A stretch of DNA of 64,000 nt. Origin: Fagopyrum homotropicum. Lineage: Eukaryota > Streptophyta > Magnoliopsida > Caryophyllales > Polygonaceae. Position 1 is the stretch's first letter; every line of letters begins with the position of its first letter. Positions 1 through 10,456 of this stretch are shown here, in pieces. A program made the translations under genes and the position numbers. The stretch spans positions 36,932,501-36,996,500 of the forward strand of contig BSWB01000006.1 in the NCBI GenBank assembly GCA_033239125.1, read 5' to 3'. The notes under the pieces were generated by a model. That model had not been told where the DNA came from and ran no database searches. It worked only from the letters and a program-made list of their open reading frames with translations.

Positions 1-695
1 TGTGGAGGCTGGGTGATGAGGTGGTTCAAATGAAGCTGAGGGAGGGATGATGAGCACAGAGAGGCGAGGGATAACAAGAGGGCAGGCCATCTGAGTTACA
101 AAGGGAGCAGAAGGTCATGAGGTGAAGAAAGGGTGAAGGCTATCGGGCAAGCTATCACGAGGTCAGGGCTAGGTGGGTGGCACATCTCCGAGACATTGGC
201 GAAAGAAAAGGAGGAGGGGCAGAGTTGTAGCTGGGGGAGCAACTGTAGCCTAGGGCTGTCAAGTTGGGCAAGGTGAGCTGCCGAAGACATAAGACACGCC
301 ATCTTGGCGTGGGAGACGAGAAAAAAATAAAATAAAAGAGGAGATATTAAATGTAATAAAATAACTCAATCCGAAATACCCGGAACGGGATTCTCGAACA
401 GTAAGAACTTCCGACTTTTCCGAAAGTAATAATAATACGGATATACGCGAACGTGTCCAAACTATAAATATACTCGGGAATAAAATATACTTTGTGACGT
501 ATAAACTATCTCGTAACAAAGTTACGAGATTCGAATAATAATAAAATAATGTTAACCTATAACATAAACATATACTCGTAAAATTAAATTTACGACTTAA
601 AATACTCGTGAAACATACTTAAGATAATAAAAATATCGATACCCGTCGGAAAAAAAAAAAAAAACGCAAACGCACATACAAATTGGGGCGTTACA
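1..695 (-). mobile_element. LTR remnant, chromovirus-like, cut by window edge
   Basis: The stretch ends on the plus strand with GGGGCGTTACA, the complement of the TGTAACGCCCC/TGTAACACCCC start seen at 11432, 11699, 3744 and 50881. From about 310 onward it is AT-rich and non-coding, like the inner end of the 50881-54909 LTR (runs of A, CG-containing short words, a tract of A just before the end). Only one end is visible because the window starts inside it, so LTR versus solo LTR cannot be decided. Short ORFs here are not convincing as genes. Confidence 0.5.
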
Positions 696-696
696 G

Positions 697-1485
697 GGTT
701 TGGATGGTGATTTAAAGTGGTGGTGCTACTGGAAGGCATTGGCATACAATGTCGGTCACGTTGAACTGTTGAAGGCGCTCATGCCGATTTCAGGGCTAAA
801 GTATGAAGTATGAAGATCTTCCTCTATTAGAACATCAATTAGTTTCATTGATACTCTCTGCTTCTGTTGTTCACCCACACAACAAGGTTCCATCTGATAT
901 TGATAGTAAAACTGTGACGTTAATGCAACTGATAGTGATAATAAAACTGCTTCAAAGGCTCTCTAGACCAACATTGTATCTTTTGGTGATAATAGACCCT
1001 TGACAACCATCCAGGATTCCACTCAGGTATGATTTTTCTCTTTGAAGCTCTGTATAACTTATCATAGTATTTATGGTGTAGGTTTAAGAATGTATGTTTT
1101 GAATTATTTTGAATCTCTATTTTTGCATGTATATGAATATCTAGACTTCTCCAAACCCCATTCTCTCATTTCCTCCAAGTAAATAAAAGAAAACTTGTAG
1201 TCTCCAAACCTTATGCAAAACGCTCAGTAGAATTATCGATGGTTGTAGTATGAATTTATTTTATCTATTCATTGATGTGAAATTTGAAAGAGATATTTGG
1301 TACGTTTTTAGCAGCATTCCAAACCAGAATTGACCATGATCATCTTCATCTCTGAACTTTGTGTGGTTTTCATAGCTCGTTTTAAAAGGTTGATATAAAA
1401 ATGTTGTTTGCTGCAGGCAAACGAGATCGCACACCGAAACAAAACTAATAGTAGTCAAGCTATTGAAGCCCGAGAGCCATCTTGA
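697..1485 (+). pseudogene. 3' end of an unrecognised host gene, two exons, broken
   Basis: Directly after the LTR end at 695 a coding-like frame opens (697 on, beginning GLDGDLKWWCYWKALAYNVG). A 7-bp tandem duplication near 803 (AGTATGA twice) shifts the frame to LPLLEHQLVSLILSASVVHP; a second indel near 930 returns it to the first frame, which carries one TAG and ends at 1026 with a GTATG donor. A matching acceptor (TTGTTTGCTGCAG) ends at 1416, and the last exon 1417-1483 encodes ANEIAHRNKTNSSQAIEARE then PS and TGA at 1483-1485. The phase (0) agrees across the 390-bp GT-AG intron, which is the main support. I do not recognise the family. The 5' part is missing where the LTR remnant lies, so LTR insertion probably disrupted the gene. 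It could alternatively be a transposon-captured gene fragment. Confidence 0.45.
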
Positions 1486-1629
1486 AGACTTAATCATTGC
1501 TCTTTGTTCATCAGAAACTTGGGAAATCTTATGTTGCTTTGTTACTTCTGTTGTTATTATAAACATTAACATACTTTTGCGTATTTGGTCTTGTGACATT
1601 ATTTCATGATTTGGAATTCATATGAAAAT

Positions 1630-1945
1630 TCTGGTATGAACTTTATGGTATGGATATCAAACCAGACTTTTCTGGTATGAATTTTATACCAGAAAAGTTT
1701 CTGGTATGTGAAAACTTCTGGTAAGCGAAAATTTCTGGTAAGCGAAAACTTCTAGTAAGCGAAAACTTCTGGTATGTGGAAATTCCGGCATGTGAAAATT
1801 GCGGCATGTGAAAATTCCGGTATGTGAAAATTTCGGTATGTGAAAATTTCGGTATGTGAAAATTCTGGTATGATAAAATTCTGGTATGATAAAATTTCTG
1901 GTATGATAAAATTTCTGGTATGAGAAATTTCTGGTATGATAAATT
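1630..1945. repeat. Minisatellite, about 16-18 bp unit
   Basis: About fifteen degenerate copies of a unit like AATTTCTGGTATGTGAA run in tandem. Sub-blocks differ: GGTAAGCG near 1720-1765, GGCATGTG near 1785-1805, GGTATGTG to 1870 and GGTATGAT to the end. Near 1668-1692 two units face each other (TTCTGGTAT and ATACCAGAA), giving a small hairpin. The open frame on the minus strand here is only a translation of the repeat. It lies 3' of the broken host gene. Confidence 0.85.
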
Positions 1946-2660
1946 TATTCCAGAAAATAAAAAAATAATAAAAAAAATAAAAAGACAAAAAAAAAAACAA
2001 ATTCAGTAATTAAAAATTAAAATTTACACTTAAATAACAAATAAAAAATAACAAACATTCTTTTTTTTTTAAATGGAGGGGTTAATTATTTTTACCTACC
2101 ATTAAATGAAAGTGGTAAAAAATTTTGAGTACATTTACTAATTTATATTCTCAAAAAGGCCTAGTAAGCCAAATTCTCCCAATCTATATTTGGTTGTAAA
2201 TAACTACTTGCTCACATACCAGTCACATTAAAATGACAAAGAATAGATGTTACACTTAATTATAGCAAAAAAAGAAAGAGAGAAATGTATGTTTTTCTAG
2301 TTTTTTTTAACAATCTCAACTTCGTCTAAAAAATTGTGAAATACGTAATTTTTATGTTAAAATTATGTAATTTTCATCTTCCTAATAGTTTTTCATTTCT
2401 AATTTCATATAGTCTTCATCTAATGTCTCGCTCACTTGAAAAAATAATGGAATATCAAATGGGTCGTTTGGGTCAACGATCCACATATCAAAAATAAAAC
2501 AGATAAAAAAATATATCATACACCTCTCTCATCATTACTTTTCTTTTTTTGGCATAGACTGAGAATTCCTTTACATGATATGATTTTTCTCCTTGAGTCA
2601 GGACCTCACAAAATGGAGTCTGGTTTAGTCCTAAACACTATCTAAAAAATCAATGAGATT
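1946..2660. other. AT-rich spacer, no gene seen
   Basis: This stretch is A/T-rich with poly-A and poly-T tracts (1965-2000, 2060-2070). I see no open frame with protein character and no terminal repeats. It separates the minisatellite from the D element gag remnants. Confidence 0.5.
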
Positions 2661-2666
2661 ATCCAA

Positions 2667-3436
2667 ATGAATATGCTTACACAATACCTCCTTTTCAAAA
2701 AATTAAAGAAGTTTTCCATTCCCAAGAAAAAAATATCCGCCCAAATATCCATCTTTGATCAAGCACAAGCTCCCACGCAAGCTTCCACACAATCAACTCA
2801 TGATAAAATTCTAATGAAGCTCGCACAAGGACATCGAGTGCTTGTTGTCAATTGGAGAAATCAGGAACTCAATCATGAGCATTGAGGAAATATTAAGCAT
2901 ATTAGAGACCATTGTGGATATGATTGGAAAAAGCCATAAAATACTAGAAAATCAAGTTGTTCAACTCAACCAACCAATGGAGAAAACTCAAGAAAAACTC
3001 CCTACAACCACGAAAATCAATCCTAGAGGAGTTTGTGTCATCACTCTAAGAAGCGAAAAAGAGACCGCAAATCCGGTACCACTGAGAAGACTATAAAGCC
3101 AACTATTAAGGAAGAAGTTACTCTTCAGGAGGTAACTAATGCTAAGCTATATAGAGCCCCTCTTCCTTTCCTCATGCTCACAAAAGAAAAAGGATGGACA
3201 AATATTTTGGATAATTACTGGAGAGGTTGAACAAGCTCTATTTGGAGATTCCACTTGTTGAGACATTGAAACAAATGCCCGAATATTCCAAATTTATGAA
3301 GGAACTGCTATCAAACAAGAAGCTTCGTAATTATGAAGCCTCTATCGACATCATCAAGGAGTGCAACACCATGATTAGAACAAAGATGCCACCCAAGAAG
3401 TTAAGGGAGATCCAGGAAGCTTTTGCATCCCATTGA
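2667..3436 (+). pseudogene. Degenerate gag of an Athila/Tat-like element (D)
   Basis: Three plus-strand pieces in different frames follow the order of the C-terminal half of gag in elements A and B. First comes a helical piece around 2842-3000 (KILENQVVQLNQPMEKTQEK, compare AQKVLENQMFSQAEE in A), then GVCVITLRSEKE (compare RVMAITTRSGA), then 3227-3436 with MNKLYLEIPLVETLKQMPEY and SKFMKELLSNKK (compare KLHINIPFIDAIVGMPAYGK in A). Frames are broken by indels. In the family this protein forms the virus-like particle core. No LTR or primer site was found for D, so only this stretch is assigned. Orientation is opposite to A, B, C1 and E. Confidence 0.7.
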
Positions 3437-3743
3437 CCTTCGGTGGAAGAATATACAATTGCTTACATAATTTAGGTGCTAGTGTGAGTGTTATTTCACT
3501 CAAATTTGTGTAAAAAAAATAGAACTAGGAGAACTATCACCGGTAAAATTCACCTTTACATTGGCCGACAATTCTTTCAAAAGACTTGCGGGCATGTTTG
3601 AAAACATTGTTGTAAGGACTGACAAGCACGAGATGCTTGTAGACTTTATGGTTGTTGATGTTGATACAAGTACTAACGTCCTTATGATCGTCGGACTCCC
3701 CCTCCTTTCCACTACAAGAGCTCTCATATATGTTCGTGAGGGA
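3437..3743 (+). pseudogene. Degenerate aspartic protease of element D, first copy
   Basis: Continues the gag remnant. The sequence around 3440-3560 matches the family protease order (a LGASVSVISL-like stretch, then a KFTLADNSF stretch), and the open frame 3561-3743 reads AGMFENIVVRTDKHEMLVDF and then DVDTSTNVLMIVGLPLLSTT, aligning with the DFVVLDIPADSPVPIILGKP segment of A. It ends abruptly at 3743 where a chromovirus-type LTR begins. The last 163 bp (3581-3743) recur at 5894-6056, on the other side of the insertion. Confidence 0.65.
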
Positions 3744-5587
3744 TGTAACACCCCAAATTCTCAAAACTCGGGAAGTTACTGGTTAGGACCTCACAATGGG
3801 TCCCGACCTTAGTTTGACAACAATTTTACTAGGCTCTTGCAACAAGACACAAATAAAGAAACCGAAATTCATAAAATAGTATTTTAAAAAAAAGATGTAT
3901 GCAATACAACATCTAATAGCCAACAGTACTTAAGAACATAAAAGTCTATTTGTCTTCCGATAATAGAAACACTAATGCAAAAATGCAACACCCACTCTAA
4001 GGAGTACGGAGACCCGGCTGACCACTACTTGCGGATCATTCAGCTGCTGCTCTAACATGTGGTGAATCTAAACAACAAAACAAATTAACCGTTAGCTAGT
4101 TATCTAAACGTTAGATAAATAAAGATAGCACACACACACAATAGTAAAACTAAAAACACATCATGCTTTCAAACAATCCATTTATTATCTTTACTTAGGT
4201 CATTCACTCTTACTAATGATACTTATTTTGTGACACGAGGGATTCCCAAACCTCGCCTCCGCCCCCGTGTAACCACCAGGAATGGATCCGATGCATCTCA
4301 CCTTGTACATGTATGGTCTGGGTATAGGAAACCTCCCAGTCTCCTGTCAGAGCTAGGCAGTGATGTCACGACCCGTTATACATACACTTGGACCCTAAAT
4401 AGTAATAAAGGTTGTCCTAGACATGTTATAATTATTAAGCAATCAACACACACCACTATCATCATTCACTAACATCTAGAAACCGGCTAAGTATGTCGCA
4501 TGGACTTACCTGAATCAAATCACAACGTAACTCTCTAAATCTCAACTCGGTCCGCAACCGTAGAACTCAAACGCCTGTCATACCAGGCACATGGATCAAA
4601 ATTACATCCCATATTCTTAGAAGTTATAAACTCCTAAGATGCAGAAACTTATGAAGAGAATTTACTAAAAAGGCTCTCTTAAGGTAAAATGACTATTTTA
4701 CCCTTGATCCCGAAACTTCAAAATAGTCTATAATCTAGTTCTAAATTCTCCTTTGGAACCTATTTCCATACTCTAGTTCTCAAGAGATAGTTTGTTAAAG
4801 ATTTATAAAAGTTAACCAAAATTCTAGATTTTCATAAGAGCCGCTAAGGTCCGACTTTGACTTAAGATGTGAGGCTCGAATAAATAATAAAAAAATTACG
4901 AAAAAAACTCTAGGTCCTCTATAATATACATGCTACTCATACGAGCAAGGATCTCTCAAAACCATCCAGCCACTACTCTTACATAAATTCCTAAAGTTGG
5001 TTAAAACATCCAGAAATTCTATACTTAGCCAATTTTTCCCCTGTTGGAAAAACAACCCAAGTGCTCTACTTTGGGACCTTATAAATTCTAATCCGACCGT
5101 TAACTCTCTCCCAAATTTTAACACAGTAAACTACATATTTTTATCTACAACATAACAAAAATTCAACGATGATTCTCAATCTAAGATATCGAAACTAGAT
5201 CCTAAAGTCAGCAGGTCAAGGCTGTAACATAAAGTGTGTAGGAGGTCCTAACTTCGATTCTCCTTGTCAGCATATGCTTCCCTCATTTCTACTTAGAGGT
5301 CTCCAGTTCGAATCTCACAGAACCCAATTATACATGAACCTTATTGAACCATTTTATGTTCGACTCTCTCTTTCTACTGAACTTCTTTAGCTTCTTCTAT
5401 TTCACCTTATACAAGCCTTTATACCGCTCTCAACTATTACTCAACAACTACAACACACTCCCTTATACATCATATTGGTATTCCGATTAGAGATTGTATC
5501 AACTCACCCGCAGTAGTGAGGTTACGGTTTGCGTTGATCCACACACGAGGAACCCGCATTGAACTTGGGTAAGTGCACGTTGTTACA
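3744..5587. mobile_element. Chromovirus-type LTR (F0), about 1.84 kb
   Basis: Begins TGTAACACCCCAAATTC and ends GTTGTTACA, so the ends are inverted (TGTAACA/TGTTACA) and of the TG...CA form. The first 100 bp closely match the LTR starts at 11699 and 50881, including a shared CTCACARTGG word and a TTGACAACAA word, and the GTGACACGAG word near 4230 recurs at 12215 and 51375. No coding region. The flanks AGGGA and GAGTC do not match, so no simple 5-bp target duplication is present. It is part of a larger composite insertion ending at 5893. Confidence 0.7.
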
Positions 5588-5893
5588 GAGTCTGCCATAG
5601 ATTAAGGTAGGAAGGTTTACTGTTTTAAACCAGGAGGGGAGAAAAGTGGAACAGCAGGAGAAGCTGCTTACCAAGTTCCCTTCTGTAGCAGATGGAAGGA
5701 GACCCTCCCTTTTCCTGCATCAGTTTGAAGAGGCGTGCAACAGATCCGAGTTCAGCAAATCCGAACGCCGTGCAGAAGGCGGTATGGTCACGGCTTGAAG
5801 GCGGATGGTGCGGCATCGGGCCTGACGGTGGGTCGTCAGTTGTGCAACAGAAATGTCTTCAGCAGCGGTTACTTGCCTCCCTAATTTTTAAAT
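5588..5893. other. Extra segment between F0 LTR and the duplicated D protease
   Basis: These 306 bp follow the LTR end and precede the second copy of the D protease sequence. They are more GC-rich than their surroundings. The minus strand is open for MPHHPPSSRDHTAFCTAFGF and on through ARLFKLMQEKGG (5625-5816); the plus strand is open over 5692-5895. Neither is a family I recognise. It may be filler or captured genic DNA carried into the break with the LTR. Confidence 0.35.
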
Positions 5894-6158
5894 AAGACTT
5901 GCGGGCATGTTTGAAAACATTGTTGTAAGGATTGACAAGCGCGAGATGCTTGTAGATTTTATGGTTGCTGATGTTGATACAAGTACTAACGTCCTTATGA
6001 TCGTCGGACTCCCCTTCCTTTCCACTACAAGAGCTCTCATATATGTTCGTGAGGGATTCATCATCTTTCGATTTGATGAAGATCAAGTGAAGTTTACTCT
6101 TTCTAACCTCCTTAAGTGTCCACTCATTGATGATGGTATATGTGCTATAAGCCTATAA
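5894..6158 (+). pseudogene. Degenerate protease of element D, second copy and continuation
   Basis: The first 163 bp repeat 3581-3743 with about five differences, then the frame continues as FIIFRFDEDQVKFTLSNLLK, the expected C-terminal side of the retroelement protease (compare NARLAFDIGEEKVEFVLSTL in A). The open frame ends at 6158. Downstream 6160-6420 still looks like decayed pol/gag-derived sequence (repeated LMELMMRE/NQTIMRTTFHE-like words) without an intact frame. Confidence 0.65.
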
Positions 6159-6520
6159 CTAACAATATTGATGAAGATGAGTATACGATCATTGAGGATG
6201 ACCCTTATTTAGATATCTATGCCTTATAGGAAAACAAGTTACACAACACCCCCATGGAACAAGAACATCAAAAAACTCTCATGGAGTTAATGATGAGAGA
6301 AGTGTTGGTGAATCAAACAATCATGAGAACTACATTTCATGAATTACAAGCCACTGTTAATGATCTAGTTAAGAGTAATACCTATTTACAAAAGAGAGCT
6401 CGGAGAAATGCATAATACCCATGAGTTCTCAGAATATCAAGTCGCGGCCATTTAAGATGCCCGACTTAAGATTAATGACCACTTAGATCATCTAGAAATT
6501 GCCCTAGTAGATGTCATTGA

Positions 6521-6685
6521 GAACGCGCTTAACACACTTTTTCATATCTCATATCCTTTTATATGGGTGCAACAAGGTAGGCCAAAAAGTTGATTGCGTT
6601 AAGCGCGTTCAACGCGCTTAACGCACTGTAAGATAAATATCGCCCGATACTCCCTTTTCGATTTAGAGAACACGCTTAACGCGCC
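6521..6685. repeat. Element D palindrome array (GCGTTAAGCGCG/CGCGCTTAACGC)
   Basis: Three copies of a GAACGCGCTTAACGC-type word occur at 6521-6532, 6595-6625 and 6671-6685. The middle one is a perfect inverted repeat of two 15-nt arms (TGCGTTAAGCGCGTT and its complement) around a single C. CpG-rich palindromes are conspicuous in this AT-rich setting. A minus-facing TATA box (6556-6563) lies about 32 bp from the middle palindrome. Confidence 0.75.
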
Positions 6686-7128
6686 TCTAGGCCCTCCCCC
6701 TGCCCATCCCCCACTACTACCCCGCCCAGTCTTTTCCCCTCCTCCTCCATGGGAGGGTCAAAACACACACCAAAAAAAATTCAGTCAAGCTCTCAAAACT
6801 TGTCTGTCATACCTCCGTTCCCCACAAACCCTCGAGACCCTCCTCCCCGCCTAGCCTTTTTGAACCCATATATGAGAACATCATCAAGTCCAATAACCTC
6901 ATACTCGCCAAAACCATGCATCAGACCCCCATCATCTCCGACGAACTTTTCCCTCCTATCCCCTACCCATCAACACCTCCCTTGCATGCTGCTTAACCCC
7001 TTGTTACCCCACCTCCGACCCAAACTCCTCTCACCCTGACACCCTCACCCCTGATCCCTCACTCTCCTCTGAACGGCGACTAACATCACTTTTTCATGTC
7101 TCATATCCTTGTTGCACCCATATAAAAG
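6556..7128. repeat. 22-bp inverted repeat with TATA boxes, flanking about 530 bp
   Basis: Plus strand 6556-6577 reads CTTTTATATGGGTGCAACAA then GG, and 7107-7128 is its complement, CCTTGTTGCACCCATATAAA then AG. Both copies are preceded on the plus strand by TTTTTCATRTCTCATAT. Each arm contains CCCATATAAAAG, a good TATA box, facing outward at 6556-6563 (minus) and 7121-7128 (plus). The inner 530 bp hold the palindromes and a proline-rich open frame (6749-7039) that I do not trust as a gene. It looks like an inverted duplication of the element D promoter. Confidence 0.6.
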
Positions 7129-7307
7129 ACCGGCCTCATGATATTTATCTTGCAGTTTAGTTTCATTCGACAATTGGTGGACCTTGAGAACACTTTGACA
7201 AACTTATGGTAAGATCTTTTCATGTATGTTGAGTTTGAGAGATTATTGATATATGCCTAAACAGATATTGTGAGATTGAGAGCAAACACATTGCATTTGA
7301 GCGGTTT

Positions 7308-7867
7308 CAGTGACGGATCTAAGGGAGGTAACGGGGGTACGGTACCCCGCTTGCGACGTCGTTTTGCTTTAGGAAGGAAAAAAACAAAAGAAGAAAAAAC
7401 ACTCCTTAAAACAAATTATGTTACATATTGTTCTACTAGCTTATTTGATAGAGGAAGGAAAGGAGGTACTTGAAGTCATGGGTTCAAGTTTTGGGAGTAG
7501 CAAAAAGTTCTTTTTATTTTATGGATTTATTTTAAGCAAATTACAATATATTTAGATGAAGAGATTAAGTGATGTTTATTATTTCATTAACTCTTAAATA
7601 ATACAATAATTTTTAATATAATAATTCATCAACAACTATCTAATTTATATGAAAATATATTTATAAAACAAACTAAATATATAAAATAATTTTAGATTCT
7701 ATCTAAGTAAAATAATAAATTAAAAGCTCTAATTTATAGTACAAAACTTAAGTAAACTTTTATTTATTTATTTAGTTTATAAATTTTATTGTTTTTCAAA
7801 ATTAATATGCGACTTACCTTATAAAAAAATTTGTGCCCCCAACCAAAATTTTCTGGCTCCGCCACTG
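7308..7867. mobile_element. Non-autonomous hAT-type element, 560 bp
   Basis: Terminal inverted repeats CAGTGACGGATC and (complement of the right end) CAGTGGCGGAGC, beginning with CA as hAT elements do, are flanked by a perfect 8-bp target duplication AGCGGTTT at 7300-7307 and 7868-7875. The interior is AT-rich and has no transposase. The CAGTGGCGGAGCCAG end is common in plant genomes. The 8-bp duplication separates it from MULEs (9 bp) and Tourist elements (3 bp). Confidence 0.85.
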
Positions 7868-7875
7868 AGCGGTTT

Positions 7876-9180
7876 GGATGGATATGATTCTTTATTTATT
7901 CTCTTACAATGATTAATGTTACGATGACATGATTTTAGTTGTTTTGTTTTCCTCTTAGTTGAAACACTCATTTGTTCTTACACATAGTATGCATATGACA
8001 TGATCTTGAGGGTGAACAAGGTTTAAGTATGGAGTATTTTGATGAGTGTCAAATATAACATCATATAGACTTTAGAATCATGCATTTCATACATCTATTA
8101 CTTTCTCTTACATCACTATTTGTACAGAAAGCGTTCACTTTTCATATGCCGGTATCTACCTTGACGTTTTTGTGTTTTTCAGTCATTTCCAACATTAATT
8201 GTGCCAGAAATATGTCATTCCTGAAGTCAAGAGCTGAAAAGAAGGCCTTACATGATTGAGGAAATGCAAGGCGAAGTACCCTAAAGACACCTATGATGAG
8301 ATCGGAGATTTAGAGCAACAACAAATGTCAAACGACATGCGAGGCGGCTTCATATGCCGTCTCGAAGCCATTTGGATTGCATCATTATTTGAGACGGATG
8401 TCAACAAGCCCATAACATGGCCCATGCTAGATTCAGCGAGACTACTTGGCTAGACGTGGTGGAGACAATTTGTAGCCCATCTTTGTGTCGTCTGGTGACC
8501 GTTTCTATGCCGGCTCGGCTTCTCTGTTAGAAAGGATCGTATCTTCTAATTTTATCTTAGAAAAATATATTATTGTAAAACACTCTAATTTACAAAGGTT
8601 TTTATCAACCCTCAATAAAACCGCAATTTGTGAGATGGTACCGTATATTTAGGAAGTTTAGTGGGGGTGAATTGTTGTCGTGTCATTTGAATGAACTTCT
8701 TCGTGCACTTTAGTCGTGCATATTGTAACAACACCTGGCCGTGCATAATCTAACGGCACTTAGTCGTGCATACTGAGAAGCCAAGAACTGAAACCTAATG
8801 GGTGATCTCGTAGTACAAATTAGGTATAATAATCGTATATTATTAATTACGATAATTAACATCTTTCTTGTCACATTAGGAAACCGATGATATTACCTTA
8901 ATTAATAGCTAATTTTATTAGCTTATCACAACGATTGAATATTATTAATCGTACGGTAACCCGACATGAAACAATAGGATAACAAAGGAAGTCCATGCCA
9001 TGATGGAAAGCAATTGTTTATATAACAAGAAACATATACCAAATGACATAAGCTTGAAAATGTTACTCAACTGATAAGCCTCACAAAACGAGCAATTTAT
9101 TGTAGCCTCGCTCAGTATTAGAAACTCGAAATACATCACTTCATATGATATCATATATCCTAGATGGAATAATCCAAACT
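7876..9180. other. Intergenic, with an unrecognised ORF fragment and short repeated words
   Basis: No gene is firmly supported. The open frame 8256-8453 (MRKCKAKYPKDTYDEIGDLE...) has protein-like composition but no family I recognise, and may be a retroelement remnant. Near 8698-8785 the words TAGTCGTGCATA, GGCCGTGCATA and TTAGTCGTGCATA repeat three to four times. The rest is AT-rich and without terminal repeats. Confidence 0.4.
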
Positions 9181-9259
9181 AGCTATCGGTACCTCTTATT
9201 TAAGATAACACACACTCCGAACACAGAAGGCGCATAACAGGTACGTACGTAGTTAGAGC

Positions 9260-9587
9260 CTAAGAGAAACAGCAGCAAGTGTCTATAGTGATACATTTTC
9301 CGCCTGAACGAGCCCCCTTCTTACGACATCCCGAGTCGCACTGAGGGATGTAGCATCTATCCATCTCGATCGTACCCAAGCTACACATATCGCCTTGTGC
9401 TGACCCTATACCTGTTTTCGTCATCATAAACAAACAAAATCGCGTTACAAGTATGAACTATATATATATATATATATATACACAAACTATATAACTGATC
9501 ATTGACTGTGCTGAAGAGTATGTACGTACCACAGGAAAAGGTGACTAGAAGGACAAGAAAGAGAGTGATTGCAATGGAGTTCTTCAT
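9260..9587 (-). CDS. Defensin-like cysteine-rich secreted peptide, two exons
   Basis: Exon 1 runs 9587 down to 9530 and exon 2 from 9411 down to 9260 (TAG at 9262-9260), separated by a GTACGT...CAG intron (9529-9412, 118 bp, containing an AT dinucleotide run). Exon 1 encodes MKNSIAITLFLVLLVTFSC, a clear signal peptide. Exon 2 encodes a short mature peptide with eight cysteines: one near its start, then RCYIPQCDSGC, GGKC and a final DTCCCFS, spaced C-x9-C-x4-C-x3-C-x10-C-x5-CCC. Signal exon plus a single cysteine-rich exon with a Cx3C pair is the usual build of plant defensin-like (DEFL/LCR) genes, which encode secreted antimicrobial or signalling peptides. The terminal CCC differs from the common CxC ending, so the exact subfamily is uncertain. 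Total about 70 codons. It is the only intact host-type gene I can support here. Confidence 0.8.
9459..9482. repeat. (AT)n microsatellite in the defensin-like gene intron
   Basis: About eleven AT dinucleotides lie between the donor and acceptor of the small intron. Length variation here would not change the protein. Confidence 0.9.
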
Positions 9588-9662
9588 TTTTGATTTCTTG
9601 TAGGTTGAGATTGATGAGCTGAAGTTGAGAATGATGAAGTGGGAGAATATGCAGTGGGGGCA

Positions 9663-9669
9663 ATTTATA
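9663..9669 (-). promoter_or_regulatory. TATA box of the defensin-like gene
   Basis: The minus strand reads CTATAAATTG about 75-80 bp upstream of the ATG at 9587, a normal distance for a plant gene with a short leader. Confidence 0.6.
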
Positions 9670-9699
9670 GTCAAAAACCTAGACAAATGTGGAATAATA

Positions 9700-10370
9700 T
9701 ATTCATAAATAAATGGATTTTTCATTAAAAAATATGGAAAATTTGGAGTGGCTTTTTGGTCGGCATATGTAGCATTGAGTAGGATTCAATGCTTTCTGCA
9801 CATTATAGTAAGAGGGAGAATAAAGTTGTTCATTGCTTTTCTCATCAAGACTAATAAGCTTCATCTCTGCAAACTTGAAACACGTACACATTTTTCCTGG
9901 AGAATTTTATAGTGAAATCAGAACGATCGAGTACTATTTTGTTAACCAAACATGTTTAATAGGTGATGAAACGTATTTAAATTAGACAAATTAAAGATGT
10001 TTGATTTGATGCTAAGAATCGTGATAAAAAATGACTTAGCTTTGGTAAAGAGAGAAAGTTAGGCACTTAAGTGCAGGCCATATTGGATGCAAAGAAAGCA
10101 TGTCTGCGGTTGTTGAAAACTAGGAACCAATGAGATCTGCAGAGAATTGTGGTACTTATCGTATTAGTGATTTTAATTAAACAAGTATGACCAGTGGCAA
10201 GGCTGGTTCCACGTAATTAACTCTTTTAATTAAGGGCTTATCCTAACCCACTTACACATCTGAAGATGCCAACCATGTGATTCTCCCCTTCCATTAGGGT
10301 TCCATGTAAATGCCCTAATTGCCAACGCTTTTGTTGCTTCGGTACGTAACATGAGGACAAACGCAACTTA
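9700..10370. other. Upstream intergenic region of the defensin-like gene
   Basis: AT-rich, with no open frame of protein character and no terminal repeats. It probably holds the 5' regulatory sequence of the small secreted-peptide gene; specific sites cannot be named. Confidence 0.4.
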
Positions 10371-10453
10371 GGGCTCGTTTGGTTTCGTAGCTTTTAGGGT
10401 TACAGTCTATCAGGAATACAGGCGTGTGTGCACGCCACAGCCAAACAGTTCCC
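10371..10453. mobile_element. Tourist-like (PIF/Harbinger) mini-MITE, 83 bp
   Basis: Starts GGGCTCGTTTGG and ends CCAAACAGTTCCC, imperfect inverted ends of the GGGCCYGTTTGG type, with a TTA target duplication on both sides (10368-10370 and 10454-10456). The interior has a GGCGTGTGTGCACGCC palindrome. Compare the longer copy at 55881-56172. Confidence 0.65.
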
Positions 10454-10456
10454 TTA

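Noticed and set aside
1752..2000. Minus-strand open frame with repeated NFHIPEF words
   Set aside because: Translation of the minisatellite.
3744..5587. F0 as a simple solo LTR with a target duplication
   Set aside because: Flanking 5-mers differ (AGGGA and GAGTC) and a 163-bp repeat flanks a longer insert.
6749..7039. 96-aa proline-rich open frame
   Set aside because: Low-complexity composition between inverted promoter copies; no homologous frame elsewhere in the window and no domain.
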